Shown: positions 24,901 through 37,989, numbered from the stretch's first letter. The stretch is 64,000 nucleotides of DNA from Bugulina stolonifera (GCA_935421135.1 OW285187.1:3782001-3846000); one strand, 5' to 3'. Numbers and translations: made by a program. The notes: a model not told the origin generated them from the letters alone.

Positions 24901-27900
24901 CATGTACATGTATATCCCTACGGTGTCACTGTGGAGTTATCACTTGCTGTTGATTCATAGTGTAAGGAAATGAACATTTTCCCTAATAAGAAGTACCTAA
25001 AAGCAGAGACTGTTTGCGAGTTTTAACTTGCGTGAATTTAGCGAGAGACAAACTCGCGAATAATTTCCATCGCTATCAAATTCTGCTTTCAAATTAATTT
25101 AAATAATTACTGGTTTAAACAGACCATACATACAGCTATGGAAATGGGGTTTAAATCTGAGTAAACATACAGCTTAGCTGGGCTTGTTTCTAATGCTGAA
25201 ATATGTTTAAACATTAATATTTAGGACTTAACAAATTTTGCGATGGACCAAACTCGCTAAATATTTCTATAGCTAAATGCTCTAGGATTAGCAAACTCTG
25301 AAGCAACTCCTTCCGCTAAAGATTTCTGCTTTTAGGGTAGATGCTTTAGAGTTACAAAGGTGTTGGTGGCTGAGTGGTCTAGCGCTAGTCACTCTGGTCT
25401 TGCAGCAATGACGCAAGTTATCTGCAAGGACGTGGCTTCGAGTCCTGCCAACGACCTGGAGGTTCTCGTCCCGAAAGTTTTCCCTCTGTGCCATATCGAA
25501 CTATAATAATATCCAGCTCTAGGAGCCGTGGTAGCCCCTCGACTAGCTCTGCTATTGGGCAGCCACGTTAAAGAATTGTGTTTGGCGCCACGGATATTAT
25601 TATTATTATTAAACACTGAGAGATTATAACTCCTAGTAGTAATAAGGAAGCAGATTACCATGTATACTGTTGTATTGTTGTGGTATAATCTGATGTGGAT
25701 TTACTCATGTGTAACAGATATTTACTGTAACTAATGGAGAGCTGTTCCCTAGATAACTTGGAATAAACTGAATGATAAAAATAGGTTTATTTGCTACATA
25801 CATGTACATTATACATGTACAGTGTGATGTGGAACTAAGCAAAAAGTACTAATATATTTCCAAGTATTGCTACAAACCTTAGAATAAGTTTGCAAGGTGC
25901 CGTTTAGGTTAATCTGACTTTATCTAACTCTTTCTAGGCCATAGCTGACTTAGCTGTCAAACTTAATTGGGACTACACTACTGTGATGTATGGATCTGAT
26001 GCGACAAGTGGGAAACTAAGGCTATTAATTGAGAAAGAGCTGCAGAGGAGCCTGATCTGTGTAAATGACTGGATAGAGTTCAACGAGAGTTATCCCCTCT
26101 CTCAAGTAGCTAAAGATGCATCTGGTGCAGGGAGGCCTAAGGCTATTATAGTTCTTGGAGCCCCAACCAACGGTAAGTTTACTATTATGTAGCAGTTCAA
26201 GAGATGGCCATGCATGTAGGGCTCACTACATGTACTCAGTGAAATGTAGACTTATTTATTGGATTTTATGTGAAAATTTAATAAAACCCCTTGAACAATT
26301 ACAGTAGAGGCCAACTGCAACATGACGTGTAACTAGTGTTTGAAGCGTGGTTATACCAGAGTATATGGTGTGCACCCACCTCAATTTTAATGGTTATACG
26401 GCCAGTAGGAGTGTACCCTCACTTTAATAGCTAGTTTTTCCCATACATTCAGTGGACATGATAGTGTAGTGGTAGAGTGCTTGACCCTCATCCATAGGGT
26501 CTTGAATTCTAATCTCACCAGAGCATAATTTTTTTCATTTTAGCAATTTACTAATTTCTTAGCTACTATAAGATTAAGTGGATAGCTATACAATACTAAT
26601 CTGCAAGTTTGCATGCACCGTGTACCCATCCTGATCATTTGTTCTGATCATTTGTTCTACTTCGAACACAGTGCATAACCTAAATGTACATGTACAACTG
26701 TAATTTACACGTATATAATTCGCCTATCTCTATGCTAGGGCACATGCTCAGACTACTATTATTGTAAACAAATATTTAAATAGCTGACATTACTTGCATT
26801 TCCCTGTACTTGTAGCAAATGTGGCCCACAGGAAGAACTATCATCTAAGTTGGATTATTTCCCCTGAGCTTCCAAAATCACAGGATTACGTATTCACAGC
26901 CAACCAGTTTGACTCTGTGTATGTAGTTAAAGGATACCAGTCTACATCATTAGACATTGCTAACTGGGATCAGGTAGTTATTGCTCTTCACACTTTTGCC
27001 AAGTCGGCTCAAACCGTTGCCAATTCAAAATGCTCTGGAAGTTTGCAGAACTGTGAAGGTCTGAAGCCAGCTTCACTACGTGAAGACATACATCAAAGTA
27101 TTCAGCAGCTGGAGTTGTCTTATCAGGACTTGGCTGCAAGTGGAGCATTCATGAATAGTACAGGAAGACTACAGTACACTAAGGGTGTGGTACACCACGA
27201 TCTTTCAGTTCCATTATTTCAGGTGAATGTTAGTATGTTGATAGAGCGCAACTTCACAAATAAAAGTCGGTAACTGGGAACTTTGTAAAGTAGTTAGAAT
27301 TTCGGCTATGGAGGTCTTGAGGTTATGAAATCATTGTTTACAAAAGAATTCTGCACTGACTTAAAGTTCTACTAACCAGGTTACAAGCTGGAAAGGAACA
27401 ATGTTTGAGTTTTCAACAGACGTCCAAAACAAATTGATTGGAGCGCTTCAACAACCAATAATATTGCTTTTCTAGAAGTCACATTGGTGACCAATAGAGG
27501 AAAACTTTTAGAATTCTCCAGGCTAGAATGTAATTTTCCATTGTTTAAAATTTGCAAACTCATGCATATACTAATTAATACTGTTGGTTCTGATTATGCA
27601 ATGCGCACACTGCGCACACATGGTGTGCGTTGGACATGCTCCAGTTTGTAATTTAATTGACCACTATTCATCAAAGTCATGGCAGTGCTTTGAAATCACA
27701 ATGAAGTAAAAAGTCAGTAAACATAGTGTTTTTCTAGAACTACGTGTAGATAAACTATATTTTGACAAATATTACAGTCATGAATGTCGCTAAAATTACA
27801 GCTGGAGAAAAATGAGTACATGCAAATTGGTGGATGGAATATGGAGATGTCTAACACGGACAGTAGCCAGTTCTGGTGTACGGATGAAACTTGTAGAGCT

Positions 27901-30900
27901 AAATGTAGCCAACAAATCAAACCAAACAACTTTATTTATGTACCTGGAGACTTTATCATCGTAGTAACTGTCCCAATTCATCACAGGTAGATATTATATT
28001 ATTGAGTAACAGTGGAACACTTATAGAATACTCTAAAGGCTACAGTGTAACGACCGATCAGTGGAGCGCGACAGTAGTACTGTTGTAATCAAAAGCTGGC
28101 ACAAACTAAACTCATGGTCATGTAACTGGCGCCGGATACCCAAATAACAAATCACCTACATTTTTGTATAAATCTATGAAGAGAATAACATTTGGTGGGT
28201 GTTGTAAACCCTCCAATATGTCAATATGTCATTTTTGACTGAGTGCCATTCATAAAACCCATGACACTCATAAGGAAGTTAAACAGTAAATAATAGCGTT
28301 GCTATTGGTGGATTAGGAACACCAGCAGAAATTCCAGTTGCATATTTTCTTTACCACGAAGAACGCACAATTTGTATTCATTACTGTACCACTAGTTCTT
28401 TTTGTGTCAAAAATGTAGCAAGACTTGTATTTTAAATGCTATCATTTCTAAATATTTTTGGCCGAAATCCTTGATTGAATATATTGGAACTGTGGAGCGA
28501 ACTGACAGTTTTTTGTTTCCTATGAATTACATGACTTTGTGTACCTACAACATTGTCCTAAGGGAGTTATAACCGAGTAATGTCATTTCATATCTTACAA
28601 TATTCCGTAGCACACTAGGGCATCAGCGCATGATTGGCTGAAATTAATCGCAATCAACAAAGCAGCTTCCAAAGAAGGTTTCTGAGTGACATACATGTAT
28701 GCCCTCTTTATACCGATATCCATGATTTTTTGTCTTCCAGATGGACTTTCAGTATGGTTTTATTAGTTGAAAATATCTCAAAATATGAATAATATTCTAT
28801 AAATCACTCCCTGTAACATTTCTTTCAACTTACATAACTATGGCTGTTTGAAGTTAGAGAATACTTAGAATTCTTGGTTCTGATTGTTGATGCATATTTC
28901 TGTATCATAAAAATGTAAATCAAGTTTTAGATTATGATTGTTATGTCCATGTAACTACATTGTTTTTGCTATTGTTTACACAAAGTTTGAAACTATTGTT
29001 TTCAGTTTCAACCGATATCCAGACCAGTGGAGTTGTACGGAGTTTAATGATGAGGCATCACTGAGGGCAGAGGCAGCTCTGTTTGCCCGAGACAGACTCA
29101 ATCTACTTTTGAACAACTCAGGGATGAGCTTTGGATTATTAGTCCTGGATACTTGCTTCAACACTGCCCTCACTCAGAAACTGCTGACAGATATACTAAA
29201 TGGCACCACCGACTACTGCTCTGGTGGACATTGCTTGAATCGTACACAGATTATTGCTGTCGTTGGAGACTACTCCAGTCATATATCAGTAACGGTAAGA
29301 CTTTCGAATGAACAACATATTTATATGTGCTATGGTAGACTGACCTTAGCCCATACATGCTGCAAACTGCATTCGCTGCACTGTTTAGATAGACTGAGAT
29401 TCAGGTCTGTGGTAGCGGCAATTGAGCTTACCACTCGATAACTTGCTCTAAAGACACCCTGACTATCATTATCTTTGTGTTAAAATTTGTATCTATATTG
29501 GTTGCGTGGGTAAAATTTCCTCCCTCTTAGGTACAAGAATTGATAATTCCGAGCAATCTACTACAAGTGGCCTATGGCGCATCTACAGCCAAACTGGACG
29601 ATAAGTCTTTCTACAGTCACTTCCTACGGACTCATCCATCTTCTACCAGAACAACTACAAATCTCATTCAAGTTTTAGATGAGTTGAACAACTCCAATTT
29701 ATCTGACATCAACTCCGTAGTTGTGCTTCATTCAAACTCTCTATATGGTACCACTGGTGCAAAGGTAACTCGAATTCTCACGCAAAAATAGGTAGAATTT
29801 TGGCCTTTGGCTATTTTTCGTGATGACATCTCAAATAGGCTTTTCTAAATGTTCTAAAAATAGTAACTTCTGTGCACAAGCTAAATTTATTAAAATACAT
29901 GTACATAGCAAGAATTATAGTTTTATACATAAAAATATTGTAGGCCTAGATATCAACCCGAATTCCATTGTACTTCCTGTACCTATACCGGTGCACCGAT
30001 ATTGCTGTAAGTTTCCGTGTAATGAATGTTATAGCATTTGCAGCTGACTTGTTTCTTATGTGACTGCTTACTAATTGTTCATTGGTTTTAGTTGTTGCAT
30101 GAAAAATTAAAGAAGTCGAAATATTGTGCTCTGGAGAATTTTGAGCTGAACTACTTTGAGTCTGAATCTCCAGAGAAATATGACCAAATATGGACTACCC
30201 TGACCAGCTACAAGAACAAAAGTCATGTGATCATATACATTGGAGAAGAGAAGGTACAGTCATGTATTATAATTATATTATATAGCCATATTGATTGTCG
30301 ACGTAAGTAAGATCATGTAGTGCATTCATGTAATTTGAGGTAATGGCTTTCTTGTTTCTCGATATTTCTGTAGCATAAACCAAACTGTCACAAATTGGAG
30401 GATTGAGAGATTGCCTTTAAAATCAGAAAGAATCTTTGCGATTGGAAGCCCTTTTTTCCTCAAACTGTTCCCTCTTGTAAAACATTCCACTTAATATTGT
30501 TGGCTTAAATTTTACAATATCTTTCCATGCACAACATTCAATCACCTCTGAGATTTCAACCGTGTTAGGATGTGTTCCTAATCTGGTAAAAACAATAAAT
30601 TATATTCTGCAATCCATAATAAAAATGGTATTTTATTTCAGCCTATCACAGACTTACTAGACAACCTTCTGGCACACGGCCCTCTGACATCATGGTGGAG
30701 ACGAAGTGGAAGCATGTTTATATTCACTGAGGGATGGGAGGACAGAGTTCCCCTGCTCCAAAAGTATATCAGAGTTACCAGAGGTTCTTTAACTTTCAAA
30801 CTCACTCCAGATCTAAAGGTTTGCTCTGTTCCTGTGTAGCCAAATTATACAGTTGTGTAGGTGTGCCCTTGATCTCCAATCTTGATGGAAGTACATGTAA

Positions 30901-32878
30901 GACGTGCACTTGTCTGCTCCGAGATGTTCTTTTCTTAATATAGCCTTGAGATTTGTAGTCAGTTTTAATTTAATTTCATACGTGTAGCAAATCTTGCCAG
31001 CACATTCTAAGTAGAAGGTGTATTTACGCAAATTAATCATATTCAAAGAGTTGCAATAAAAAGTAGAACAGCGCTAATCGTAACTTTACATTGTATTTTA
31101 TTTTACCAGGTAACAGGATATCAAAAGCATCTCACAGCATTGACAGCTCAACCAGGTGGTAGGAATCCATGGTTTACAAGATATTACCAGAGACAGAATA
31201 GCTGCAAAGTTCAAGGATCCTTCGATGTAACGTCTCCTGAAATTTGTGCCAAGCGAGAACAACCTAAACAGATTGAGAGCAGTGTCGAGATCTATGCAAT
31301 CTATGTTATGAAGGCAATTTATGCTCTCGGCTTTGGCTTCAATGGCTATGCTAACAGCCCTTACATCAAAAGCGTATGTGGTGCCAATAGAAAAACGTGT
31401 GACTTGCTCTACCAAAGAACAAAAAAATCTTCGGAGCAATTCAAGCACTACGTGGGAAGAGTGAGGATACCAGCAGATGACTATTCTAATTGGCCGTATG
31501 TTGCTGATGACATCAAACCGTTTGACTCAAATCTTGATGGGATGTCAGGCTATCAATTGCACTCGCAACAGAGGTCGAGTCCATCGTCAAGTTATAACTA
31601 CACTCTGGTCTATGAATTTGACTGGAATAGCTATTTGTCTATTAAATCAGCAAAACCACAATTTTATAAAAGTGACGAATTTAGGGATAAGGACCAAAAG
31701 CAGGCAAAGTTGATTAGTAGAAGTTGTGAAGGCAAGTGTCATGCCTTTTGTCCACTTCCTATGGATACAACTGATGATAAAGAAAGTAAGCAGACTGTCA
31801 CCTTTACTGCAATGGCAATCTCTCTAGGAGTCCTTGCAGGACTGCTAGTTATCGGAGCTATCCTGGTGATATGGAAAATTTACTGTCTGAAAGGTGAGGC
31901 TGTAGATCAACTAAATTCAGGTTCACTGTTTATTTCTGCTCAACAAGTTCCCAGGTCATTGTGATGCCAGCATTTAGAGAGGTCAATTTCGCTAGCCCCA
32001 AATTGTAATTTACTGTAATAACTAAACTGGATAATCCATATACAAGTGCATTATGGTTGTTATGTTGTGCAGGGAAGAAGAACCAAGGTGGAGATGATCA
32101 CGTATTGTTTGACAATGGCTATACTTATCCCATATCTCTGACTAACAACATACAGCTGGGGAGACATGCCAGTAGGTGCTATAATTCAACCTATTTAGAA
32201 GTTACTGTAGTTACAGAATTGTTTGTATGAAATAATTATTATCTAATAGCAAAACTAGTGAATAGACTTTACACTACATGTACATGTAATATCAAGAACT
32301 GTCAACTTGTATAACGTTATTCTTTTGTCAACCAGTTCAACATAATACTTCATAGAGAATAATATTTTCGATTGCAACTTCTCTCTCTATACAGCAATAT
32401 ACAATGTATGTTATATTCAAATTAAAAAATACCATAAATTCTCAATGCATATAATTTTACGGCGATTTCAGTATTTTCATTGAACATCATCTTGCATGTC
32501 AAAAAAAGGAAAAATACATTTCATTAAATTTTAGGCAGAGAATTGCCTTCTCCTCCTATAGTCCCTGCTGAAGACAAAGGGACAACCAATGAGCATCTGT
32601 CTAAGGAGACTGGTGCCGATCTAAATAAAGACAATTCATCAACAGCTGTAGCTGATAATGAGAAACCTGCAGACTTATCCAAACTAAATCACCATAGCAC
32701 GCTTAATCAAGGGAGAGTGCAGAGCAGTGGATACTCCCTTAGTATACACACTTTAATTCACGAATCCAGCTCATCTGGTGACTTACCTAAGAATATGAAA
32801 CCGAGTCCTCTGCCTCGGCAAGCTAGTCTAAATCTAGTGGGCCCAGAGGAGTCCACTCTGGAGGAAAATATTCTATGA
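21957..32878 (+). CDS. Tandem venus-flytrap single-pass receptor, no 7TM, kinase or cyclase
   Basis: Thirteen exons: 21957-22062, 22859-22999, 24592-24731, 25938-26172, 26816-27222, 27802-27986, 29006-29294, 29531-29764, 30092-30253, 30642-30818, 31110-31893, 32073-32171, 32535-32878. All phases match; product about 1,100 residues. Signal peptide at 1-23 (LVLVVTVTAITLVSS). First ANF-receptor/type I periplasmic-binding-like region about 30-385 (AIADLAVKLNWDYTTVMYG, KAIIVLGAP, FDSVYVV); its first lobe seems short. A second begins at GDFIIVVTVPIHH (about 390) and is fuller: AEAALFARDRLN, IAVVGDYSS, VAYGASTAKLDD, FLRTHPSS, YAIYVMKAIYALGF. A short Cys cluster (SCEGKCHAFC) precedes one helix (about 926-950, LGVLAGLLVIGAILVIW). 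The tail of about 150 residues is Ser/Pro-rich (PSPLPRQAS), with no kinase or cyclase. Relatives are natriuretic-peptide and class C receptor ectodomains. Ligand unknown; possibly a co-receptor or clearance receptor. Confidence 0.85.
22508..22677. mobile_element. Foldback/TIR element with 9-base target duplication
   Basis: Inverted ends: TGTTAGGTGCAGTCGTGGAG at the left and CTCCACTTCTGCACCTAACT at the right. Both are flanked by the same nine bases GAGCTAAAC (22499-22507 and 22678-22686). A 9-base duplication is typical of Mutator-like insertions. Lies in intron 1 of the flytrap receptor. No ORF. Confidence 0.8.
24838..24915. repeat. (ACATGT)n palindromic hexamer array
   Basis: About 75 bases of TACATG/ACATGT units with single GTGCACGTGT and ACAGGT interruptions, in intron 3 of the flytrap receptor. 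The unit is its own reverse complement, so the array can form cruciforms. Shorter runs are frequent across the window. Confidence 0.9.
24995..25338. mobile_element. TIR element (MITE), short form of 652-1178
   Basis: Begins ACCTAAAAGCAGA and ends TCTGCTTTTAGGGT. It shares with 652-1178 the blocks ATAATTTCCATCGCTAT, TGGTTTAAACAGACCATACA and CCAAACTCGCTAAATATTTC but lacks about 180 internal bases. In intron 3 of the flytrap receptor. Confidence 0.8.
25359..25612 (+). repeat. SINE family 2 (tRNA-Leu/Ser-like head, (ATT)n tail)
   Basis: The head GTTGGTGGCTGAGTGGTCTA has a good A box; the B box is GGCTTCGAGTCC, and the head ends CTGCCAAC, which pairs with GTTGGTG. An unrelated body follows (about 25455-25590), ending in ATTATTATTATTATT. 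That structure is a tRNA-derived SINE, not a working tRNA. In intron 3 of the flytrap receptor, 20 bases after the MITE. Confidence 0.8.
26444..26530 (+). repeat. tRNA-like pseudogene or SINE head
   Basis: A-box-like TAGTGTAGTGGTAGAGTG, a degenerate B box (TTGAATTCTAATCTC) and a T-run just after. The acceptor arms do not pair well. In intron 4 of the flytrap receptor. Confidence 0.5.
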
Positions 32879-35182
32879 AAATTTTTCTATTTAACCATTT
32901 ATTGTGCATAATTAATAGTGTAGTCCAATTTAGTTACTCCAAATTAGTTTGGGACCACTAACACTAATATATTATAGTTACATTTACGTGTGGCCAAATT
33001 TTTGTACATACAGCGTCAACGATAAAATTTCATTAGTTCTTCTAAATAGAAAGTCGTTATAGCATAATATAATTAGGCTACTCCCTTCAGGATGCTAATG
33101 TTTTAAGAATACAATGTGTACTTGTACAGTATCTTAGTTGGATATTTTATTAGCAAATTTATATCACATAAAAAATTATTGTATTATTGTATTCCCAACA
33201 GCAAATATAGTTAAATTATTTTGGCAAGTCAACAATTTGTTTATTCTAAACTTTAGTGTTGTTTTCTCTCTTTTATGCTGTCCAAGCCAATGAAGAAAAG
33301 AGAAGGCAATTTTTTTGTCAAAATGATCGAAATAAAAATAGACAGACTACAACATGAAGAACAATGAACCTGTTCCCTCATGACCACTGCCTCATAATTT
33401 CAATGCTGTGACAGACTTGTTCCACTTAGCCCATCATTCCCAAAACAAATCAACGCTTTTGCTGTTGACAGTCTTAAGAGAATCAATACTGGTTGCATAT
33501 TGGTTGTTATCCACACCTACTACATGTACATGTATGTAGGAGATGCTTCTAGCGGTTTATGTTTGGAGACTTCATGCCATAGCCCTACCAACATTCCGTA
33601 ACTTCTTAATCCATGCTTTCTGGAATTAAAACTTAGTCTTTGCAGGCTAACCCCTTTTATTCTTTACAGAGCATGTCTAATCCTGTGCCAATATATTACA
33701 TAACCCTTTCAATTTCTAAAATTCTGGGGGTAGTAACAAATACTGTATTACATAGTCACCTTATCTCAAACCTCAATGCCTCAGATAATTAGTTTGGTTG
33801 TTGTTGTCACCTACAGTTGCAAGATCTTATTCAATTCTGAACTTGGTGACACTCCCAACATACTCCTTAAACTGAAAGCCAGCTGGCAGATGGAATCTCT
33901 CCCTGTAAATGTATTTGTTTACTGTACTTAAATTACAGCACAGCATGTATGCTATCATTATTATTTGTGGGTACATTATATTGTATTGTGCCTTTGTTTG
34001 CTAATGAACCCTGTTCTCTTGAGAAGGTGGAGAGAAACATCAGGTTTTAGTTGCTAATTACACACCAAGGAGAGAGCACATACATGCACATGTAGTATCA
34101 CAGCTCATATATTATATTACTTGATATTCATGTCAACACTTCCAATGCATCAGGAACACAGAAAAATACTTGAATTTTTATTAGTGAGGTAAGGAAATGA
34201 TACAAATTTAAAGCAGGCAAACAAAAATTTAGTGTGAATTGGCGTTTACTAGTACATAATATTAGTACCTTACTAAGTGGGGTATATAATTATATAGCAC
34301 TATTATACAATCATATAAATAATTCTTATGCACAATTCAAAGCAAAATCCAAGTAGTTATTGCTTGTTTGTTTCCAGTGAATTGTATTAAACTTGTTTTG
34401 CGCTGTCTGCAGTAACTTTGTTTGAAAATCACAAATTTTCTTATCAAGTTACGCTCAACGTTCCCCTCTTAAATATCAAAACAACAAACCATCCTTTGAT
34501 AGGTACAAAAGGTTCCACCAGCTGCATTTTTATTTCAAATTTTTAGAGCACTTTATATTTCTTAGCCATTATAATTATTTCTTAGCCATTTTTATCTTTC
34601 TATCATTCTATCTTTCATTGCTTCACAAAGACTCTTTCTACGGCTCATAGTTTTGGCACTGACACAGCTCTAGAGCTCGCTGGACTGGTGTTATTTTAGG
34701 TGATGGTAGGATGACATATTGATTTTTTTGGTATCTTTGCTTTGATCCTGCTGATAGAGTGTTTATAGTTCACACCAATCCAACCAATGATTTGTTACAG
34801 TCAAATGTGATGACATCATGGATGAAAATAACGTAAAAATAATGAACTTGCTACAGAATTTCTTGGCTCACGGTATAAACCTACATGTATTTCATATTAT
34901 AAAGGGATGCCAAATGAGTTTTAAATAATTTATAATATGGTAGCCTATTATTATTAGGATTCTGGATGGAAAGCATTGAAGTGAGTGCATAGTTCAATAT
35001 ATCATCACAGACCAAAAAATTAGAGTAGGCCTACTGACCAGTATAACATGAAGCAGCTGATTCACACACAATCTGTAGCTACTAATCATAGGCTATCGTT
35101 TTGCAGATGCCTTTATCTTACATGGTTCCCATCAATCTACAATGTACGTCTATTATTTTATTTGCCAGGTGCTCTGAACACT
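32879..35182. other. Intergenic DNA and probable 5' UTR of F-box gene 1
   Basis: AT-rich, with no supported coding exon. Near the right end a pyrimidine-rich stretch ending TTATTTGCCAG at about 35169 looks like a 3' splice site 13 bases before the F-box ATG, so the first F-box exon is probably preceded by a spliced 5' UTR. Confidence 0.5.
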
Positions 35183-36434
35183 ATGAACAAACGACAGCAT
35201 GTATTTCTACCAGACGAAATCCTGTGTTTGATATTTGGTTACCTTCCTATAAAAACAAGAGGGATTGCTGCCCAAGTTTGCAAACGATGGCGAAGGGCGG
35301 CATACATAAAGATGCTATGGGTGAACGTGATTCCAAGCGTATACCTATGTGATAAAAAACAAGCAATCATCCTTGGGAGAAGTATATGTGTACGTTATAT
35401 TCACATTGTAGAAGTTAGAGAATGTAGCAATGGGAAATCGGTGCTGAGGAATTTTCTGCGAAGCAGTAAATGGACTTTAAAGTCCTTAAATTTATCTAAT
35501 TGCAAACTGGGTGAAGGAGTAGTGAAAGACAGTTTGACAGTCAGACTGCCCAATTTAACATGTTTAGATCTTTCACACACCAGTTTTCATGTTGCAAGCC
35601 TGACAGAACTTGGTAAGTGCATGCCAAGGCTGCGTCAGCTGAAGTTGGAAATGCTGTAAGTGGGAGGTCCGGTGGATATGCATGTTGACCAGATACCTAA
35701 AGGATCTGGTAGATTTGGATATATCAACTGCCAATCCATCTTGGACAGACTGTGGGGAGGTAACTCATGGTACTGTGAGTTATCTCAGTCGATTAGCCTT
35801 AAAAGGGGTTCGAGTGTTACTGCCTTGTAATACAGATGTGAAGGTTCACTATAGCAACCTGAGACACCTCTCTATAAGCAAGAGTAGCATCCCGTTATCT
35901 TGTATGAGTGGTCTACATTCTCTTGTCAGCTTGCAAATGTCTCACATGGTCAACAACACATTCCTGTGGACAGAGAGTATTGGGAATCTGATGTCATTAA
36001 AGGCACTAGATATATGTGAAAATTGGAGTGTTACTGACTCCACTCTACACCACATTTCAAACTGGCTACCAAATCTGACGGTCTTACTCATGAGTGGTTG
36101 CTCAAATGTAACGGATGTGGGTGCGAATGAAGTTGTTTGTAGAATGACTAATTTACAAGTCCTAAGCATTAACGGTATTTTTCTCCATCACAAAGAACTC
36201 ATTCTCAACAGCATTGCCAAGAATCTAAAAAGTCTCTACAGCTTCAGTTGTGCCAAGTTTGGACTTTCCGGCTCTAAAATTCGCTCGAAGTTGGCGCACC
36301 TGAAGATCGAACACCTAATCTTAGAATTTCCTCCCCGCATAGAGTGTACTGCCAGATACTCACACTGGTTTCTCCAACAACAAAAGCTTGTATATGGTGA
36401 ATCATTCTTCAAACCACTTTCCTCTTACTGGTGA
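35183..36434 (+). CDS. F-box / leucine-rich-repeat protein 1 (frame broken or 37-base intron)
   Basis: ATG at 35183 opens an F-box (FLPDEILCLIFGYLPIK ... AAQVCKRWRRAA ... LW, residues about 7-55), followed by LRRs (LKSLNLSNCKL, LTCLDLSHTSF, LRQLKLEM). The frame meets TAA at 35657-35659; the rest continues in another frame to TGA at 36432-36434 (YLKDLVDLDIS, LKALDICENWSVTDSTL, LTVLLMSGCSNVTDVGAN). Removing 35656-35692, which starts GTAAGT and ends CAG, restores one frame through both halves; otherwise it is a frameshifted copy. The C-terminus YGESFFKPLSSYW matches the paralogue at 44007-45305. F-box/LRR proteins pick substrates for SCF ubiquitin ligases; that role is by family. Total about 400 residues if intact. 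Confidence 0.7.
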
Positions 36435-37985
36435 CACTACAAGTATATAACAAGCAAACATACAAGTACACTTCAAATTCATTCATTACTAGTTTGAATT
36501 TTGGGTAGGTATTTCTAACACATGCTGTATCTTATTGCTTTGTTTGTATGTTCATTTAATGTGTGAGAAACAGTGATAGTTATAATGATAGTGATAGTTA
36601 TAAAGGTAATGATAGTGATTATGATAGTTATTGACTAAGTTTGAGCACAAGCAATGCTATCCTTGATAAAGTATTCCAACCGAAGACGATACCTTCGATT
36701 TTATATCAATTTTAATATTAATATACAAGTAGTTTTATCTACCATGAATAGTAGCCATTTTAGTTTAGTGAATTCATAATACATGCAACAACGCTAACAC
36801 CAACAAGGTTGTGGTAGTATCTATGATGTTGAACAATAATTATTTCCATTGGCTCATTTACACTAATTGTACCAACCATAGAGTTACCTCCCCTACTCCT
36901 ATTTTATGGTGATAATTATTCAGGCTGGTAAGTCTCTGCATTCAATATTTCAAGGCAATTGTTTTATTCTAGTTGCTTTCCTTGCAAGTATTCTACAATC
37001 TAGTGAGCTGATAACTCTGAATAGCTCACATAGTATATTCTAGCTAATAATAGTATACAATAGCACAAAAGCGAAAATCAAGCTACAAAGTTAATTAATG
37101 GTGAGCTCATGGGATCACACAGATTAGTGAGTAAATACTACAGCAAATTGTGGCAGAGAGAAGACAACTATCAATCAAACTTGTGGCTGGGCTGTGTAGT
37201 CTCAGTTTGCAGACAAAACTTGAGTGATATAGCTAGAATTGCTGTTAGTAGTTCACATCTGCTGCTGTGTGTTAAGGAACATGTACTAAGTGTATATGCA
37301 ATGACATGTCATTACTAGACAAAGGGAATATAATATAATAATTCAATTCAATAATTCGTAAGCTTGATCATCTGTAATACTGTAAAGGATGCATATTATC
37401 TCACTCTATCAGCAGGAGGCAACTTCCCACAGCATGACCAAATCCAGTAGGTATGTGTGAATCCATTGTGTGCTTTGTTGTCTACTGTGCGTTATGCTTA
37501 GGTAGTTTTTTCTGAGCTTTGCTCTTTTTGTGCAGTGTTTTTATTGTCTGGTTCTATCATATTATAACATTTACTTGTATATTTGCATAAAATATACGTC
37601 CTGTTAATATGCTATAGCAAGTTGGTATTTTCACCAGTGTTATTACAGATGCATGGTTCCACTATGTAGGCCTACATGTATCCAGTAGTATTCTTACTTT
37701 ATATCTGCTTACTTTTAGTACATGAGACCATCCACTGTACTACATTGTACATTACCATTATTCTAATTCAACTATAGTAAGTAATTTTCAATGTATAATT
37801 ATAATCAGTTTTATTTTCTCAGTGCTCACTTCATGAGATAGAACATTGTACAAGTCATAATATTTACATTTAAACATTCTCAAATAGAAGACAGAGCCAT
37901 ATGTTCAAGTGTGTAGGTAACTTAGAACCAAGTCTTTGCATAGTCCATATTTATTCTTCACTTTCGAAATTCCTGTTTCATCTGT
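36435..37985. other. Intergenic DNA
   Basis: AT-rich. A short impure repeat of GATAGTGATAGTTAT units lies at about 36570-36630. No supported gene. Confidence 0.6.
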
Positions 37986-37989
37986 TTAC

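Noticed and set aside
25389..25661. ORFs over the tRNA-like sequence at 25359-25612
   Set aside because: They read through a SINE body on the minus strand, with no splice partners and no family match.
28938..29005. Upstream extension of flytrap exon 7 as a separate start
   Set aside because: Sequence before 29006 ends in a good acceptor (TTTTCAG), and the phase joins exon 6 exactly.
37109..37318. Short ORF upstream of the F-box fragment
   Set aside because: No F-box or LRR similarity and no splice-compatible link to 37990.
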